This document shows, one piece after another, positions 18,801 through 27,243 of a stretch of DNA of 45,178 nt. Positions within the stretch are counted from its first letter, which is position 1. Every line of letters starts with the position of its first letter. This DNA comes from an uncultured Granulosicoccaceae bacterium (GTDB lineage: Bacteria > Pseudomonadota > Gammaproteobacteria > Granulosicoccales > Granulosicoccaceae): positions 1 through 45,178 of the forward strand of contig CALJNA010000097.1 of the NCBI GenBank assembly GCA_937981955.1, given 5' to 3'. Below the pieces are notes generated by a model. It saw only the letters and a program-made list of their open reading frames with translations. It did no database searches and was not told the DNA's origin. A program made the position numbers and the translations under genes.

Positions 18801-19363
18801 AACTCAACGCGAAATGGTGATTCGCTGCTCATTGGAAACAGGTCGAGGATTGAACCCCGTACTGCAAATTCGCCGCGCTCTTCCACCTGCGATACATTGC
18901 GATAACCGGCATCAACCAGTCTTTCTCGAAACTGATCAATCTGCAATTGATCACCGGCGTTTATGATCAACGCGTGTTGTTCAAGAAAGTTTCGAGGTGG
19001 CAAACGTTGCATCAAGGCCGATGCCGTGATCAGTAAAATACCGCTGCGCTGGGTAGGCAGAGCATAGAGCGTGCGAATACGCTGAGAAATAATATCCTGA
19101 TGCGGAGACACGCGATCGTACGTTAGTGTTTCCCAGTCACTAAACGTTTGCATTGGTGTTTCGGAATCGCTGTAAAACCCCAGTTCAGCCTCCAGATGCA
19201 ATAAATCAGGTGTGTTGGCTGCTACCACGACCACGAGTGAGTTTGACTGTTGCGCAAATTCGGCAATAGCCAGTGATTCCGAAGAACCGTACAGACGGCC
19301 CCACCGCTTTTGTGCTGGTTTTGCCAGCGGCAGCAGTGCGCGCGTTAGGTTAGATGGTGGCAT
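15893..19363 (-). CDS. mfd: Transcription-repair coupling factor Mfd
   Basis: A full-length Mfd of 1156 residues. The UvrB-like N-terminal module (about 1-350) begins after the basic MPPSNLTRALLPLA segment. The RNA-polymerase-interacting domain is around residue 480-560 (VVHLDHGVGRYQGL). The RecG-like translocase follows, with Walker A GDVGFGKTEVA (about residue 635), DEEH box IIDEEHRFGV (about 735), TLTATPIPRTLNM, and the helicase motif VI QLRGRVGRSHHRAYAY. A C-terminal UvrA-masking domain ends the protein. Mfd removes RNA polymerase stalled at lesions and recruits UvrA for transcription-coupled repair. The upstream 140 bp carry a 13-bp tandem repeat; csiV follows after 89 bp. Confidence 0.98.
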   Translation of the reverse strand: MPPSNLTRALLPLAKPAQKRWGRLYGSSESLAIAEFAQQSNSLVVVVAANTPDLLHLEAELGFYSDSETPMQTFSDWETLTYDRVSPHQDIISQRIRTLYALPTQRSGILLITASALMQRLPPRNFLEQHALIINAGDQLQIDQFRERLVDAGYRNVSQVEERGEFAVRGSILDLFPMSSESPFRVEFFDEEIDTIRTFDPDTQRGLDKAERIELLPAHEFPLNEDGIGLFRRQFRNTFEAESKNSPLYEAVSEGRAPSGIEYYLPLFFEQMADIFDYLPGDATFIHVDSAEDGMQTFWDTTGERYEQRRHDVERPILPPEHLFIEPGEMKKRLKSFHCISTQRFEIENTARSGLNYPTKVPDIYPVDARAERPMGPLQDFIDGFKGRVLFVAESHGRREALLDQLVGNRLTPETVDSWTTFLGSERDLCLTTAPLDRGVLLPDARVAIITESQLGATRVKRRERRRPTRDSDAIIANLTDLSFGAPVVHLDHGVGRYQGLTSLDVGGIENEYVTIHYSGDDKLYVPVSSLHLISRYTGASEDTAPLHKLGSDTWQKAKRKAAEKAYDVAAELLEIHARRAARKGFAFPASSENYANFAQAFPFEETPDQASAIDSVVADLRSTQPTDRVVCGDVGFGKTEVAMRAAFVAVDAGKQVAVLVPTTLLARQHHQNFLDRFADWPIQIESLSRFVKAKDQKAILDKLASGGIDIVIGTHKLIQKDVRYKNLGLVIIDEEHRFGVRHKEHMKALRAEIDIVTLTATPIPRTLNMGLAGMRDLSIIATPPQHRHAIKTFVGEWSDVQIREACERELNRGGQVYFLHNEVATIERITRTLEEIVPGAKVQYAHGQMRESELETVMVDFYHQRFNILVSTTIIESGIDIPSANTIIINRADKLGLAQLHQLRGRVGRSHHRAYAYMITPPKGVMSSDAEKRLTAIESLEDLGVGFTLATHDLEIRGAGELLGEGQSGQIQEIGFTLYTELLERAVKALKSGQLPDYDAPLAQGTEVDLGVPALLPQDYVPDVHHRLILYKRIAAAKSEAELRELKIELIDRFGLLPEQTSNLFEVMKIKQRCSDMGIERLEMNSHGGRVQFNKEPNIDSMQLIELIQKNAAVYRFDGQQMLRVSKEFDDVSQTSEFLDTLLDKLSVKKAAVVS

Positions 19364-19401
19364 GGATGTAGGCAGATTATTTCAAGAGTAATGGCTAGCT
19401 A

Positions 19402-19479
19402 CGCTCCGCGTAAACGCTCTGCGCAAGCGCTCTGCGCAAGCGCTCTGCACAAGCGCTCTGCACAAGCGCTCTGCACAAG
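19402..19479. repeat. Six-unit 13-bp tandem repeat upstream of mfd
   Basis: Five consecutive 13-bp units, cgctctgcRcaag, run from 19415 to 19479. The first two have G and the last three have A at the variable position. A sixth, more diverged unit (cgctccgcgtaaa, 19402-19414) precedes them. Each junction creates the palindromic hexamer agcgct. The array fills the gap between the end of the glycosyltransferase-like gene and the mfd start, about 40 bp upstream of the mfd ATG. Confidence 0.9.
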
Positions 19480-19503
19480 CGCGATTCGTGAAAAGTGGCA
19501 GCG

Positions 19504-21183
19504 TTATCCATTTTTTACAACAGCGCTTTTCCTGATGAACGTTTTCGCGTCAACGATCGTCATGCCATTTACATAGTTAAAGGTGTGAACACCCTTGATG
19601 CGTGTGTTCCAATCGGGTGTGATTCGACTAACGGGCACTTCGCTGTATTGCTCGTTGTTTAGTTCAGTAACTTCCTGCAATTGCAAACCGTAGCCGTAGT
19701 CCACGCTGCAGTCTTGTGCTGGCCGATAAAGCTTATCGTTTTTGGTAAACAGCGCGCCGGCAGGTCTGGCACACCTTACATCTGATGCGATCACTTTTTG
19801 TGGATGAGGAGTCCATTCGTCAGTCAGAAAATGTGGTGCTGAAAACAGATGTAGCTCATCGTGAGTGTTACCACCGTCGGTATCACGAAGATTGGTAAAC
19901 ATCCACCATTGGCCATCGGATTCGTACAGGGTGGTGTCGACCGCATGCGAATCTTTCAACAGTGTTTTTACGTGTTCCCATTGATCGGGAAACTGTGTGC
20001 ATTTGTAAAGATCGACTGAGCGGTTCTCACCCGATTCGGGAATCATGTAGGTGTCACCGTCGTGCTCAAACATAAACGGGTAAGACAAATGATAGTCAGG
20101 AGCCAACACTGTTTTTGCTTCACCAACGGTTCCATCTTCTTTAACCGGTATAACAGCAATGCGACCTCGCATGGTGTCATACATGAATTCTTCAACGAAA
20201 ATATAGTAGGTGCCGTCGCGCTTGATGATATGTGGGTCGGCCCAATATCGATCGTTTGGTGATTCAAGTAGCTTGAATTGCCACAGCGATGTTGATATTT
20301 CATCGCTGATTTTGTAATACAGCACCCATTTCTCTTCAAAGCGCCTTTGATAAATTGCGTGCTTTACGTAATCAAAAATATTTCGCCCAATAAATTGCAA
20401 CACTTGCAGTGTGCTCATTTTTCTTTCAGTGAGCAGCGGCTGAGAATAGAAACTGATGTCCGGTTCGTTGGCCCGAGCGCGCTCTACAAAAGTGGAATGC
20501 CCGTTTTGTCGAAGTTCGGATAATTTACGCGGCAACATATCCACCGAACGCCAGTAGAGTTTGTTGCGGGTTTTGGTCACCGATGATCGGTCGGTGGAGG
20601 TATAAGATCGATCAAGCACCAGTCCGTCATCGAGTTTTTCGCTGAGTACTTGCAAAGTGACACCGGAGCAAACCTGACGATAGTAATGTTCCCATACTCC
20701 AGGCGGGCCACCTCGGTTTACCTGATTGTCCCCATGATGATAAGACCAAACGCCATAGCGCGGAACGTTCAACACGTCGCCTTTCAGGATCCGCCAACCC
20801 AGCCGGATAATGACATCGATGTTGTGTTTTTTCATTGTATCAACATCTTCCTGACGCAAAGTGTCACTCCAGCGCGTGGTTTCCGGGGTGGCGGTGATCT
20901 CAGGAATTTCGCCATTGAGGTCGGTCAGTTTAAATTGTTCAAACGGATCGGGAGACTCGCTGAATTTCTTCTGATCCCAACGGGTGTACCGATAAAACAG
21001 AGACAGAGCGAGCGAGCTTTTTTCCGGGGCGGTGGCGTTTTGATCTGCCTTGCCTCGAACCACGGCCAGTACGATATCGCCATCGCCACTTTTCTGAACT
21101 TTCTGCAACATTCGGTATTGCCAGGCAGGCAGGGTCGTGCTGTTGACGAGAAGGGCAATACGCAGTGGCGGATTCGTAGACAT
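19504..21183 (-). CDS. Formyltransferase-like domain fused to a GINT1-type beta-propeller
   Basis: A protein of 559 residues from the ATG at 21183 (a TTG at 21192 would add three). Residues about 5-230 resemble the formyltransferase N-terminal fold: IDVIIRLGWRILKGDVL, then YGVWSYHHGDNQVNRGG and KLDDGLVLDRSY. The family's catalytic Asn-x-His appears as Ser147-Tyr-His149, so the Asn is replaced. Residues about 290-555 form a five-bladed propeller-like region with RYWADPHII, SYPFMFEHDGDTYMIPE, HAVDTTLYESDGQWW and RCARPAGALF. This resembles the N-terminal domain of plant GINT1-type glycosyltransferases and GH43-like folds. Function is unknown; a role in sugar or surface-glycan metabolism is inference. 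It diverges from the Lol permease gene. Confidence 0.7.
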   Translation of the reverse strand: MSTNPPLRIALLVNSTTLPAWQYRMLQKVQKSGDGDIVLAVVRGKADQNATAPEKSSLALSLFYRYTRWDQKKFSESPDPFEQFKLTDLNGEIPEITATPETTRWSDTLRQEDVDTMKKHNIDVIIRLGWRILKGDVLNVPRYGVWSYHHGDNQVNRGGPPGVWEHYYRQVCSGVTLQVLSEKLDDGLVLDRSYTSTDRSSVTKTRNKLYWRSVDMLPRKLSELRQNGHSTFVERARANEPDISFYSQPLLTERKMSTLQVLQFIGRNIFDYVKHAIYQRRFEEKWVLYYKISDEISTSLWQFKLLESPNDRYWADPHIIKRDGTYYIFVEEFMYDTMRGRIAVIPVKEDGTVGEAKTVLAPDYHLSYPFMFEHDGDTYMIPESGENRSVDLYKCTQFPDQWEHVKTLLKDSHAVDTTLYESDGQWWMFTNLRDTDGGNTHDELHLFSAPHFLTDEWTPHPQKVIASDVRCARPAGALFTKNDKLYRPAQDCSVDYGYGLQLQEVTELNNEQYSEVPVSRITPDWNTRIKGVHTFNYVNGMTIVDAKTFIRKSAVVKNG

Positions 21184-21412
21184 ACCGGACAATCAGGGAT
21201 CTAAAGTAGCCTATACTACTCAGAAAGAATGCTTTGGTGGTGGGCTTCAGGCACTATTTATGAATAGTTTCAGCTCATTTGTCACATATTTCCTATACTG
21301 ATAACCAAACCGGCGAAACCCTCCAATGTGACAATCTCGATCGTCGCGAAACAGCGGCGAACGTTTCGCTCAGGCGCTGTCTACGTTACTGGTTAGTACT
21401 CAACTGGATTAC

Positions 21413-22663
21413 ATGTTTCAACCGTATCAATTTTTTGTCGGACTGCGCTACACACGGGCTAAGCGACGCAATCACTTTATCTCGTTCATTTCGTTGATAT
21501 CGATTGTCGGTATCGCGCTTGGGGTAACGGCGCTGATCACCGTTACATCAGTGATGAGCGGGTTTGAAAAAGAAATGCGTCAGCGCATTGTAGGCGCGTC
21601 GTCGCATGCAACGGTAACGGCCTTCGGTGAGCCGATGACCGATTGGCAGTCCATTGTCGACAAGGCCACTGAACACCCAGAGGTACTTGGGGCTGCTCCG
21701 TATGTTGAAGGTCAGGTCATGCTGGTGGCGGATGGTCGCTCAACCGGTGCGCTTATTCGAGGTATAGAGCCTGATCAGGAGAGCGCGGTATCGGAAGTTG
21801 CCGATAAGCTTGAATACACCGAATCCCTCAGCGCTTCGTTGAAACCCGGCGAATATGGGATCATTCTGGGTGCAGACCTTGCTGCTTATCTGGGTGCGCT
21901 TGTTGGTGACAAAATCATGGTCATTACACCCGAAGCCAGTGTTACCCCGGTAGGGTTTGTTCCACGCATCAAACGATTTAAAGTCACCGGTCTGTTTCGG
22001 TTTGGCATGTTTCAGTTCGACCGGAATCTTGCCATTATGCATGCGCAAGACTCAGCCAAGCTGTTAAAAATGGGTGATGGCTACTCGGGTGTCAGATTGA
22101 AATTGCAAGACACCGGCAGAGCACCGGCCGTTGCTCGCGAAATAAAAAGTGCCGTTGGATTTAATTACTATGTGAGCGACTGGACGCAACAGAACGCCAA
22201 CTATTTTCTTGCGGTAAAAATGGAAAAGACCATGATGTTCATCATCCTGTCGATGATCGTTGCGGTCGCTGCTTTCAATATTGTATCTACGCTTGTCATG
22301 ATGGTGCAGGATAAGCAAGCTGACATTGCCATACTGCGCACACAGGGCGCATCCCCCGGCAGCATTATGAGTATTTTTCTTGTACAAGGCGTGTTGATCG
22401 GGGTAGTGGGTACGGTTGTTGGTGTTATCGGTGGTGTATTGCTTGCGTCCAACATCGATGTGGTTGTGCCATTTATCGAACGCTTTACCGGACCGGTCTT
22501 GAATCCTGAGGTCTATTACATTGATAAAATGCCGTCAGACTTGCAATGGCCAAACGTGGGGCGTATTGCGCTGATGTCATTCATGTTGTCTTTGCTGGCA
22601 ACGTTGTACCCGGCCTGGCGTGCATCCAGAACCGATCCGGCATCGGCACTGGCATATGAGTAA
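21413..22663 (+). CDS. lolC: Lipoprotein-releasing ABC transporter permease (LolC/LolE/LolF type)
   Basis: A 416-residue inner-membrane permease with the MacB/FtsX topology: one N-terminal membrane segment (FISLISIVGIALGVTALITV), a large periplasmic domain (about 45-265), and three C-terminal segments starting near FIILSMIVAVAAFNIVSTLVMMV. The N-terminal YQFFVGLRYTRAKRRNHFISF and the VMSGFEKEMRQRI segment are characteristic of Lol permeases. It extracts mature lipoproteins from the inner membrane and hands them to LolA. LolD follows after 6 bp. No second permease gene is present after lolD, so it may act as a homodimer (LolF) or have its partner elsewhere. Confidence 0.93.
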   Translation: MFQPYQFFVGLRYTRAKRRNHFISFISLISIVGIALGVTALITVTSVMSGFEKEMRQRIVGASSHATVTAFGEPMTDWQSIVDKATEHPEVLGAAPYVEGQVMLVADGRSTGALIRGIEPDQESAVSEVADKLEYTESLSASLKPGEYGIILGADLAAYLGALVGDKIMVITPEASVTPVGFVPRIKRFKVTGLFRFGMFQFDRNLAIMHAQDSAKLLKMGDGYSGVRLKLQDTGRAPAVAREIKSAVGFNYYVSDWTQQNANYFLAVKMEKTMMFIILSMIVAVAAFNIVSTLVMMVQDKQADIAILRTQGASPGSIMSIFLVQGVLIGVVGTVVGVIGGVLLASNIDVVVPFIERFTGPVLNPEVYYIDKMPSDLQWPNVGRIALMSFMLSLLATLYPAWRASRTDPASALAYE

Positions 22664-22669
22664 TTTGTC

Positions 22670-23404
22670 ATGAACACGAACACCACTCTGGATTCAACAA
22701 GCGATTTGGCCGCACCAACTCATGCTGCGCCGGTGCTGGTCGCCAGTGATATCACCAAGCGTTATTCCCAGGGTGATCTCAGTGTTGATGTACTGAAGTC
22801 ATTGTCTTTGACTATTAACCGCGGTGATCGTATCGGCATTGTTGGCTCCTCGGGCAGTGGAAAAAGCACCTTGTTGCATCTGCTCGGCGGGCTGGATAAA
22901 CCAAGTAGTGGCACGGTCACGCTGGCTGATCAGAACCTGGCTAAATTAAGTCAGAAAGCACGTGGTCTTGCGCGTAACAAGTACCTTGGGTTTGTTTATC
23001 AATTCCACCATTTGCTGCCAGAATTCTCAGCGCTTGAAAACGTGAGTATGCCGCTGATGATTCGAAACGAATCGGTAAAGCACGCCAATGAAAAAGCGTC
23101 CTCCCTGCTCGATAGAGTTGGGCTGGGGTCGCGTTTACGACACAAACCATCGGAGCTTTCTGGAGGTGAACGCCAGCGTGCAGCTATTGCCCGAGCTCTG
23201 GTGACAGACCCTCATGTTGTGCTGGCCGACGAGCCCACAGGTAATCTCGACGAAGGAACGGCCGACAAGGTTTATGAGCTCATGCTTGAATTAAATCAGG
23301 AGGCCGACACCAGCTTTCTTATCGTGACTCACGATACTCGTTTGGCGCAGCGTATGGATACCGTGCTAAAGCTCACCCACGGGACTTTGTCTGAAGGTTT
23401 GTAA
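22670..23404 (+). CDS. lolD: Lipoprotein-releasing ABC transporter ATPase LolD
   Basis: A 244-residue ATPase with Walker [10 protein letters not shown], a Q-loop in [16 protein letters not shown] (the LolD-typical [14 protein letters not shown] string), signature [15 protein letters not shown], Walker [13 protein letters not shown] and switch His in VTHDTRLA. It drives lipoprotein release with the permease encoded 6 bp upstream. The first about 20 residues are a low-complexity extension ([16 protein letters not shown]), so a later start is possible, although the only good ATG is at 22670. It ends one base before the convergent DUF2062 gene. Confidence 0.96.
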   Translation: MNTNTTLDSTSDLAAPTHAAPVLVASDITKRYSQGDLSVDVLKSLSLTINRGDRIGIVGSSGSGKSTLLHLLGGLDKPSSGTVTLADQNLAKLSQKARGLARNKYLGFVYQFHHLLPEFSALENVSMPLMIRNESVKHANEKASSLLDRVGLGSRLRHKPSELSGGERQRAAIARALVTDPHVVLADEPTGNLDEGTADKVYELMLELNQEADTSFLIVTHDTRLAQRMDTVLKLTHGTLSEGL

Positions 23405-23405
23405 G

Positions 23406-23972
23406 TTAGAAATCCGCTTCAATTGCTGAACGCTCCATCCGATTGCGCCACCGCCGCAAAGCCACAAAACGCCACAAGGCGTTTGTCGCGAAAAAACCAA
23501 TAACCCCAAATAATGTTGCGCAAAAGACGCTGCCGAACAGTATGACCGGCCAAGCGTTGGCTGCGGCGCGCAACAGCTCCGACACGTTCATCGACAGTGG
23601 TGATTCAATCATGTTTGTGCCCAGCAGTATTGACCCGACATACCATGCAGCATAGAGTAGGGCAGGGAAAGTAATTGGATTACTGAACCACACGAGCACA
23701 ACGGAGACTGGCACATGGACGCGCAGCACGGTGGCAAGCAATGCCGCTATCAACATTTGCATCGGCACTGGCAACCAGCCGATAAACAATCCCAACGCAA
23801 CCGCCCCGGCAACCGATCGACGGTTCAAATGCCAGAGCATAGGGTCGGCCAGCTTTTCTCTCAGCCACAGCAACGCTCTCGACGGCTCACTCTCTTCGCT
23901 GAAATCCATGCCCAGATGCTCATGCAATTGTTCATGAGTTGGCAGTTTGTCCTTGAGCCATTCGCGAGGCAT
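23406..23972 (-). CDS. DUF2062 membrane protein
   Basis: A 188-residue protein with three hydrophobic segments (GAVALGLFIGWLPVPMQMLIAALLATVL, then FPALLYAAWYVGSILLG and PVILFGSVFCATLFGVIGFFA). The string SVAGAVALGLFIGWLPVPMQM and WFSNPITFPALLY identify the DUF2062 family. The N-terminal 40 residues are charged and cytoplasmic. The function is not known. Its position between lolD and comEC is conserved in several gammaproteobacteria. It is convergent with lolD (1-bp gap) and divergent from comEC (107 bp between starts). Confidence 0.92.
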   Translation of the reverse strand: MPREWLKDKLPTHEQLHEHLGMDFSEESEPSRALLWLREKLADPMLWHLNRRSVAGAVALGLFIGWLPVPMQMLIAALLATVLRVHVPVSVVLVWFSNPITFPALLYAAWYVGSILLGTNMIESPLSMNVSELLRAAANAWPVILFGSVFCATLFGVIGFFATNALWRFVALRRWRNRMERSAIEADF

Positions 23973-24079
23973 GAGAGGTCGATTTTTCCGGTTTTTTCGT
24001 TGGTTGACACAAGTAACGTCGGAAAGCCCGCGAGTTTTAGGGATATCGACGAAAAATGCCTAGTTAAACGATAGTTGTT

Positions 24080-26395
24080 GTGCGCAGTTTTACAGTTGGT
24101 TTTTGCATAGCGTTGGTGGCGACGTTATGGCTCTGGAACGCGGCTGGTATCTCAATCATGCTGTTATCGCTGTTGAGCAGTCTGTTTTTACGCCTTTTGC
24201 CTCGACCATGGCGCATGCTTCTGGCTGGAATGGGCGTGGGCGGTTTAGTCGGTTTTGTGTCCTTGTTTCAAGAAATAAGACACCAGCTCCCTGCTGAGGC
24301 CGGGAAGCTCGATCTCACTGTTACCGGTACCGTTGTGAGTGTTCCGGCGCACGATGATCGACTGACTCGCTTTCTTTTTCGTGTCGATCAATACGAACGG
24401 GCAACCGATAACACAACGTCTGGGTTGCTGCCTGTGCGACTACGTTTGAGTTGGTACTCAGGTGCTCGTCATGCCGTTTCTGCAGGAGATCGATGGCGGT
24501 TTAACGTGAGACTCAAGCCAGCATCGTCTTTGGGTAATCCGGGTGGGTTCAACTACGAGCGATGGTTGTTTCAACATCGAATTCACGCCACAGGCTATGT
24601 AAGAGATTCGCCCCCACCGGAACAATTGAATCAAACAACTGCTTCGATTCATTCCATGCGAGAAAGCATTGCAAATCGTTTGGCGAAATTGCCGTCTGCC
24701 GGCGAACAGGTGTCGCTGGTACAAGGTCTGACTGTTGGTATTACCAGCGGCATAAGCGTCGATCAGTGGCAAACGCTACGTCATTCCGGTACCGCACATC
24801 TGCTGGCTATATCCGGGCTTCACATCGGATTGATCAGTGGCTGGTTTTTATTTTCAGCCGGCTGGCTCTGGCGTCTCCGTTATTCTATGGCAACGGAAAA
24901 CACAAGGATACGCATAACCAGGCCGGTTTTTTCATGGTGCGTAAGCTTTCTCGGCGCCGGTTTCTATGCTGCGCTGGCTGGATTTTCTCTGCCAACTCAA
25001 CGTGCGTTAATCATGCTCGGTGTATTGGTTGTAACGATCGTATTGCGACGATTCTGGCCGCCGGGTTCAGCTTTACTGGTAGCGTTGCTGCTGGTGTTGG
25101 TTGTAGAGCCGCTCAGCGTTTTGTCTGTTGGTTTCTGGTTGTCATTTGGAACGGTAGCTGCCATTTTCTATCTGTATAAGGGCTGGTTATCTTGTTCCGG
25201 CAGAAAAACCAGTGCGTTGTTATTGCATCTTAAGCTGGGTGTGGTGTTGCTGCCCGCAACCGCGTGGTTTTTTCAGCAAGGCTCACTCATAGCACCCATC
25301 GCCAATGCCTTTGCAGTTCCGGTGGTTGGGTTTCTTGTTGTACCTTTGTCGTTTATAACAGTATTGCTTTTACCGGTATGGTCTTATGGCGCAAACGCGT
25401 TGTTAATGCTTAATCAGTGGGTTCTGGCATTACTATTGGCCATGCTGGATTGGTTACTGCTATTGCCAGCATCAAGCCTGCCTTTGTTTGTGCCTGGTCC
25501 ACTGATACTTGCGTGTACGCTGCTTGGTCTGTTGGTGTTGTTTTCACCGCGCGCTCTGAAATTAAGGTGGTTAGCAGTTCCACTGATTGCGCCGGTGATA
25601 GTGCTGAATGTGTATGGAAAACCCGTGCGTGGTTTGCAGATGCATGTACTGGACGTTGGTCAGGGTCTGTCAGCGGTATTAATGACCGAGAACCATACTG
25701 TACTGTTCGATACTGGCAAAAAACTCTCAAACAAGGTCACTATGTTTGATCGGGTAGTCAGACCATTTCTGATCTCGCAGGGGCGCTCATCTATCGACGT
25801 TGCTGTTATTTCTCACGGGGACGATGATCACGCCGGTGGTGTTGATGCACTGCTGACCCACTATCCGAATGTTCAGCTCTTTGCCAGTGATCAGGCACAC
25901 ATAGATCACCTGCATGCTGACGCCTGCGTTGCCGGAAAATCATTTGTGTTCGATGACGTAACGTTCAGTTTTATTCATCCGGCAGAAGATGATCTGGGTT
26001 CAGACAACAATTTGTCGTGTGTGTTGCTGGTGCATTACGGTCGCTCGCGTATTGTGATAGCCGGGGATATTGAAACGCAATCGGAGCGATTGTTGATTGA
26101 TCGCCTGGGCGAGCGTCTGCCGGTGAGCGTTTTGATTGCACCGCATCACGGTAGTCGATCATCGTCGAGTGACGCATTTGTGTCCACGCTGCCATCGGAT
26201 GTGGTTATCTTTGCGGCAGGTGAACATAATAAATTCGGCTTTCCGCACCCGGAAGTCATTCAACGATATCGGGAAAGTGGTTCAAAACTGTTCAACACTG
26301 GTGAGCATGGCGCGCTGAATTTGCAATTCAACAAGCAGGGATTGAGTTCGCCGGTTGAATGGTTCTGGCACAATAGGCGACGATACAGACGCTAA
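24080..26395 (+). CDS. comEC: DNA internalisation competence protein ComEC/Rec2
   Basis: A 771-residue protein from a GTG at 24080. Domain order is standard: an N-terminal membrane and DUF4131-type OB region (residues about 1-190), the Competence multi-membrane channel (SGTAHLLAISGLHIGLISGW near residue 240, with 7-9 segments to about 500), and a C-terminal metallo-beta-lactamase-like domain. In the last domain, MHVLDVGQGLSAVL, VISHGDDDHAGG and IAPHHGSRSSSS are the metal-site motifs. It forms the inner-membrane channel for single-stranded DNA uptake in natural transformation. Competence itself is not proven, since comEA and pilus genes are not in the window. Confidence 0.95.
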   Translation: MRSFTVGFCIALVATLWLWNAAGISIMLLSLLSSLFLRLLPRPWRMLLAGMGVGGLVGFVSLFQEIRHQLPAEAGKLDLTVTGTVVSVPAHDDRLTRFLFRVDQYERATDNTTSGLLPVRLRLSWYSGARHAVSAGDRWRFNVRLKPASSLGNPGGFNYERWLFQHRIHATGYVRDSPPPEQLNQTTASIHSMRESIANRLAKLPSAGEQVSLVQGLTVGITSGISVDQWQTLRHSGTAHLLAISGLHIGLISGWFLFSAGWLWRLRYSMATENTRIRITRPVFSWCVSFLGAGFYAALAGFSLPTQRALIMLGVLVVTIVLRRFWPPGSALLVALLLVLVVEPLSVLSVGFWLSFGTVAAIFYLYKGWLSCSGRKTSALLLHLKLGVVLLPATAWFFQQGSLIAPIANAFAVPVVGFLVVPLSFITVLLLPVWSYGANALLMLNQWVLALLLAMLDWLLLLPASSLPLFVPGPLILACTLLGLLVLFSPRALKLRWLAVPLIAPVIVLNVYGKPVRGLQMHVLDVGQGLSAVLMTENHTVLFDTGKKLSNKVTMFDRVVRPFLISQGRSSIDVAVISHGDDDHAGGVDALLTHYPNVQLFASDQAHIDHLHADACVAGKSFVFDDVTFSFIHPAEDDLGSDNNLSCVLLVHYGRSRIVIAGDIETQSERLLIDRLGERLPVSVLIAPHHGSRSSSSDAFVSTLPSDVVIFAAGEHNKFGFPHPEVIQRYRESGSKLFNTGEHGALNLQFNKQGLSSPVEWFWHNRRRYRR

Positions 26396-26538
26396 CGCCT
26401 GACAAAAGATTATTCAAACTTAGACCGGACCTGTCGTTGCACAAAATAGTGCCAGAATAATGGCATTTTCTGATCTGTTTGCAATGTTCTTATTCGATTC
26501 TTTTGTTATTTGGCGAGTGACGGGGAAATTGTGCACGC

Positions 26539-26567
26539 TTGGTCGCAAATGCGCTATAAAATATAGT
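26539..26567 (+). promoter_or_regulatory. Candidate sigma-70 promoter for exbB
   Basis: A -35-like ttggtc (26539-26544) and a -10-like tatagt (26562-26567, five of six consensus bases) are separated by 17 bp. They lie about 50 bp upstream of the GTG start of exbB. The -35 box is weak, so this is only a candidate. Confidence 0.35.
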
Positions 26568-26616
26568 GATAAAAGCGCTTGCGAGAACAGGCGGGTCTAG
26601 AACAAGGGCAAATAAC

Positions 26617-27243
26617 GTGTGGGAAATAGTCAGTGCAGGCGGCCTTCTGATGCTGCCGATTATCGTGTGTTCCATTGTCGCGCTTGCCATTATTGGCGAA
26701 CGTTTCTGGCATTTGCGTCAGGAAAGAATCGTCCCGTCTAATCTGGTGGCCGATGTATGGCGCATGGCCAGCTCGAAGCAGCTGACCGATGAGAAGGTGC
26801 GCGAGATTCAGCAACAATCTCCGCTGGGCAGGGTACTCGCCGCTGGTCTGCTTACACGCACTCAGGAACGTGATTCCATGAAGGCGTCTATTGAGGAAGT
26901 CGGAGGGCATGTTGCTCATGAACTGGAGCGATACCTCAACGCACTGGGAACCATTGCCGCCGTGACTCCTTTGCTGGGCTTATTGGGAACGGTTGTTGGC
27001 ATGATCAAGGTTTTCACCAACATCATGACAGTCGGTGTCGGCAATCCAGCTCAGCTTGCCGGTGGTATTTCGCAGGCTCTTATCACCACTGCTGGTGGTT
27101 TGATGGTCGCCATACCCTCATTGATGTTCTATCGCTACTTCCGTGGCCGTGTCGATGGGCTGGTGGTCGATATGGAAAAAGAATCTTTAAAGCTGGTTGA
27201 TGTATTGCAAAAACGTCAGTCAAAAGCTCGCGTTGCATCGTGA
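26617..27243 (+). CDS. exbB: ExbB/TolQ/MotA-family proton channel
   Basis: A 208-residue membrane protein with three hydrophobic segments: SAGGLLMLPIIVCSIVALAIIGE, then TIAAVTPLLGLLGTVVGMIKVF and TTAGGLMVAIPSLMFYRYF, the standard ExbB/TolQ pattern including LLGLLGTVVGM. The start is set to GTG 26617, which has aaggg 8 nt upstream and gives the family-typical N-terminus VWEIVSAGGLLMLP; codons upstream do not fit. With the ExbD that overlaps it, it forms a proton-motive-force channel. No TonB or TolA gene is adjacent to this copy. Location just upstream of msbA-lpxK is common in gammaproteobacteria. Confidence 0.92.
   Translation: MWEIVSAGGLLMLPIIVCSIVALAIIGERFWHLRQERIVPSNLVADVWRMASSKQLTDEKVREIQQQSPLGRVLAAGLLTRTQERDSMKASIEEVGGHVAHELERYLNALGTIAAVTPLLGLLGTVVGMIKVFTNIMTVGVGNPAQLAGGISQALITTAGGLMVAIPSLMFYRYFRGRVDGLVVDMEKESLKLVDVLQKRQSKARVAS

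Noticed and set aside
19391..19576. 61-codon frame over the 13-bp repeat
   Set aside because: Its RSAQALC-type repeats are just the translated tandem repeat, and it runs into the end of the neighbouring gene.
21279..21497. 72-codon frame overlapping the start of the Lol permease gene
   Set aside because: It is in another frame of a well-supported gene and lacks any motif or ribosome-binding site.
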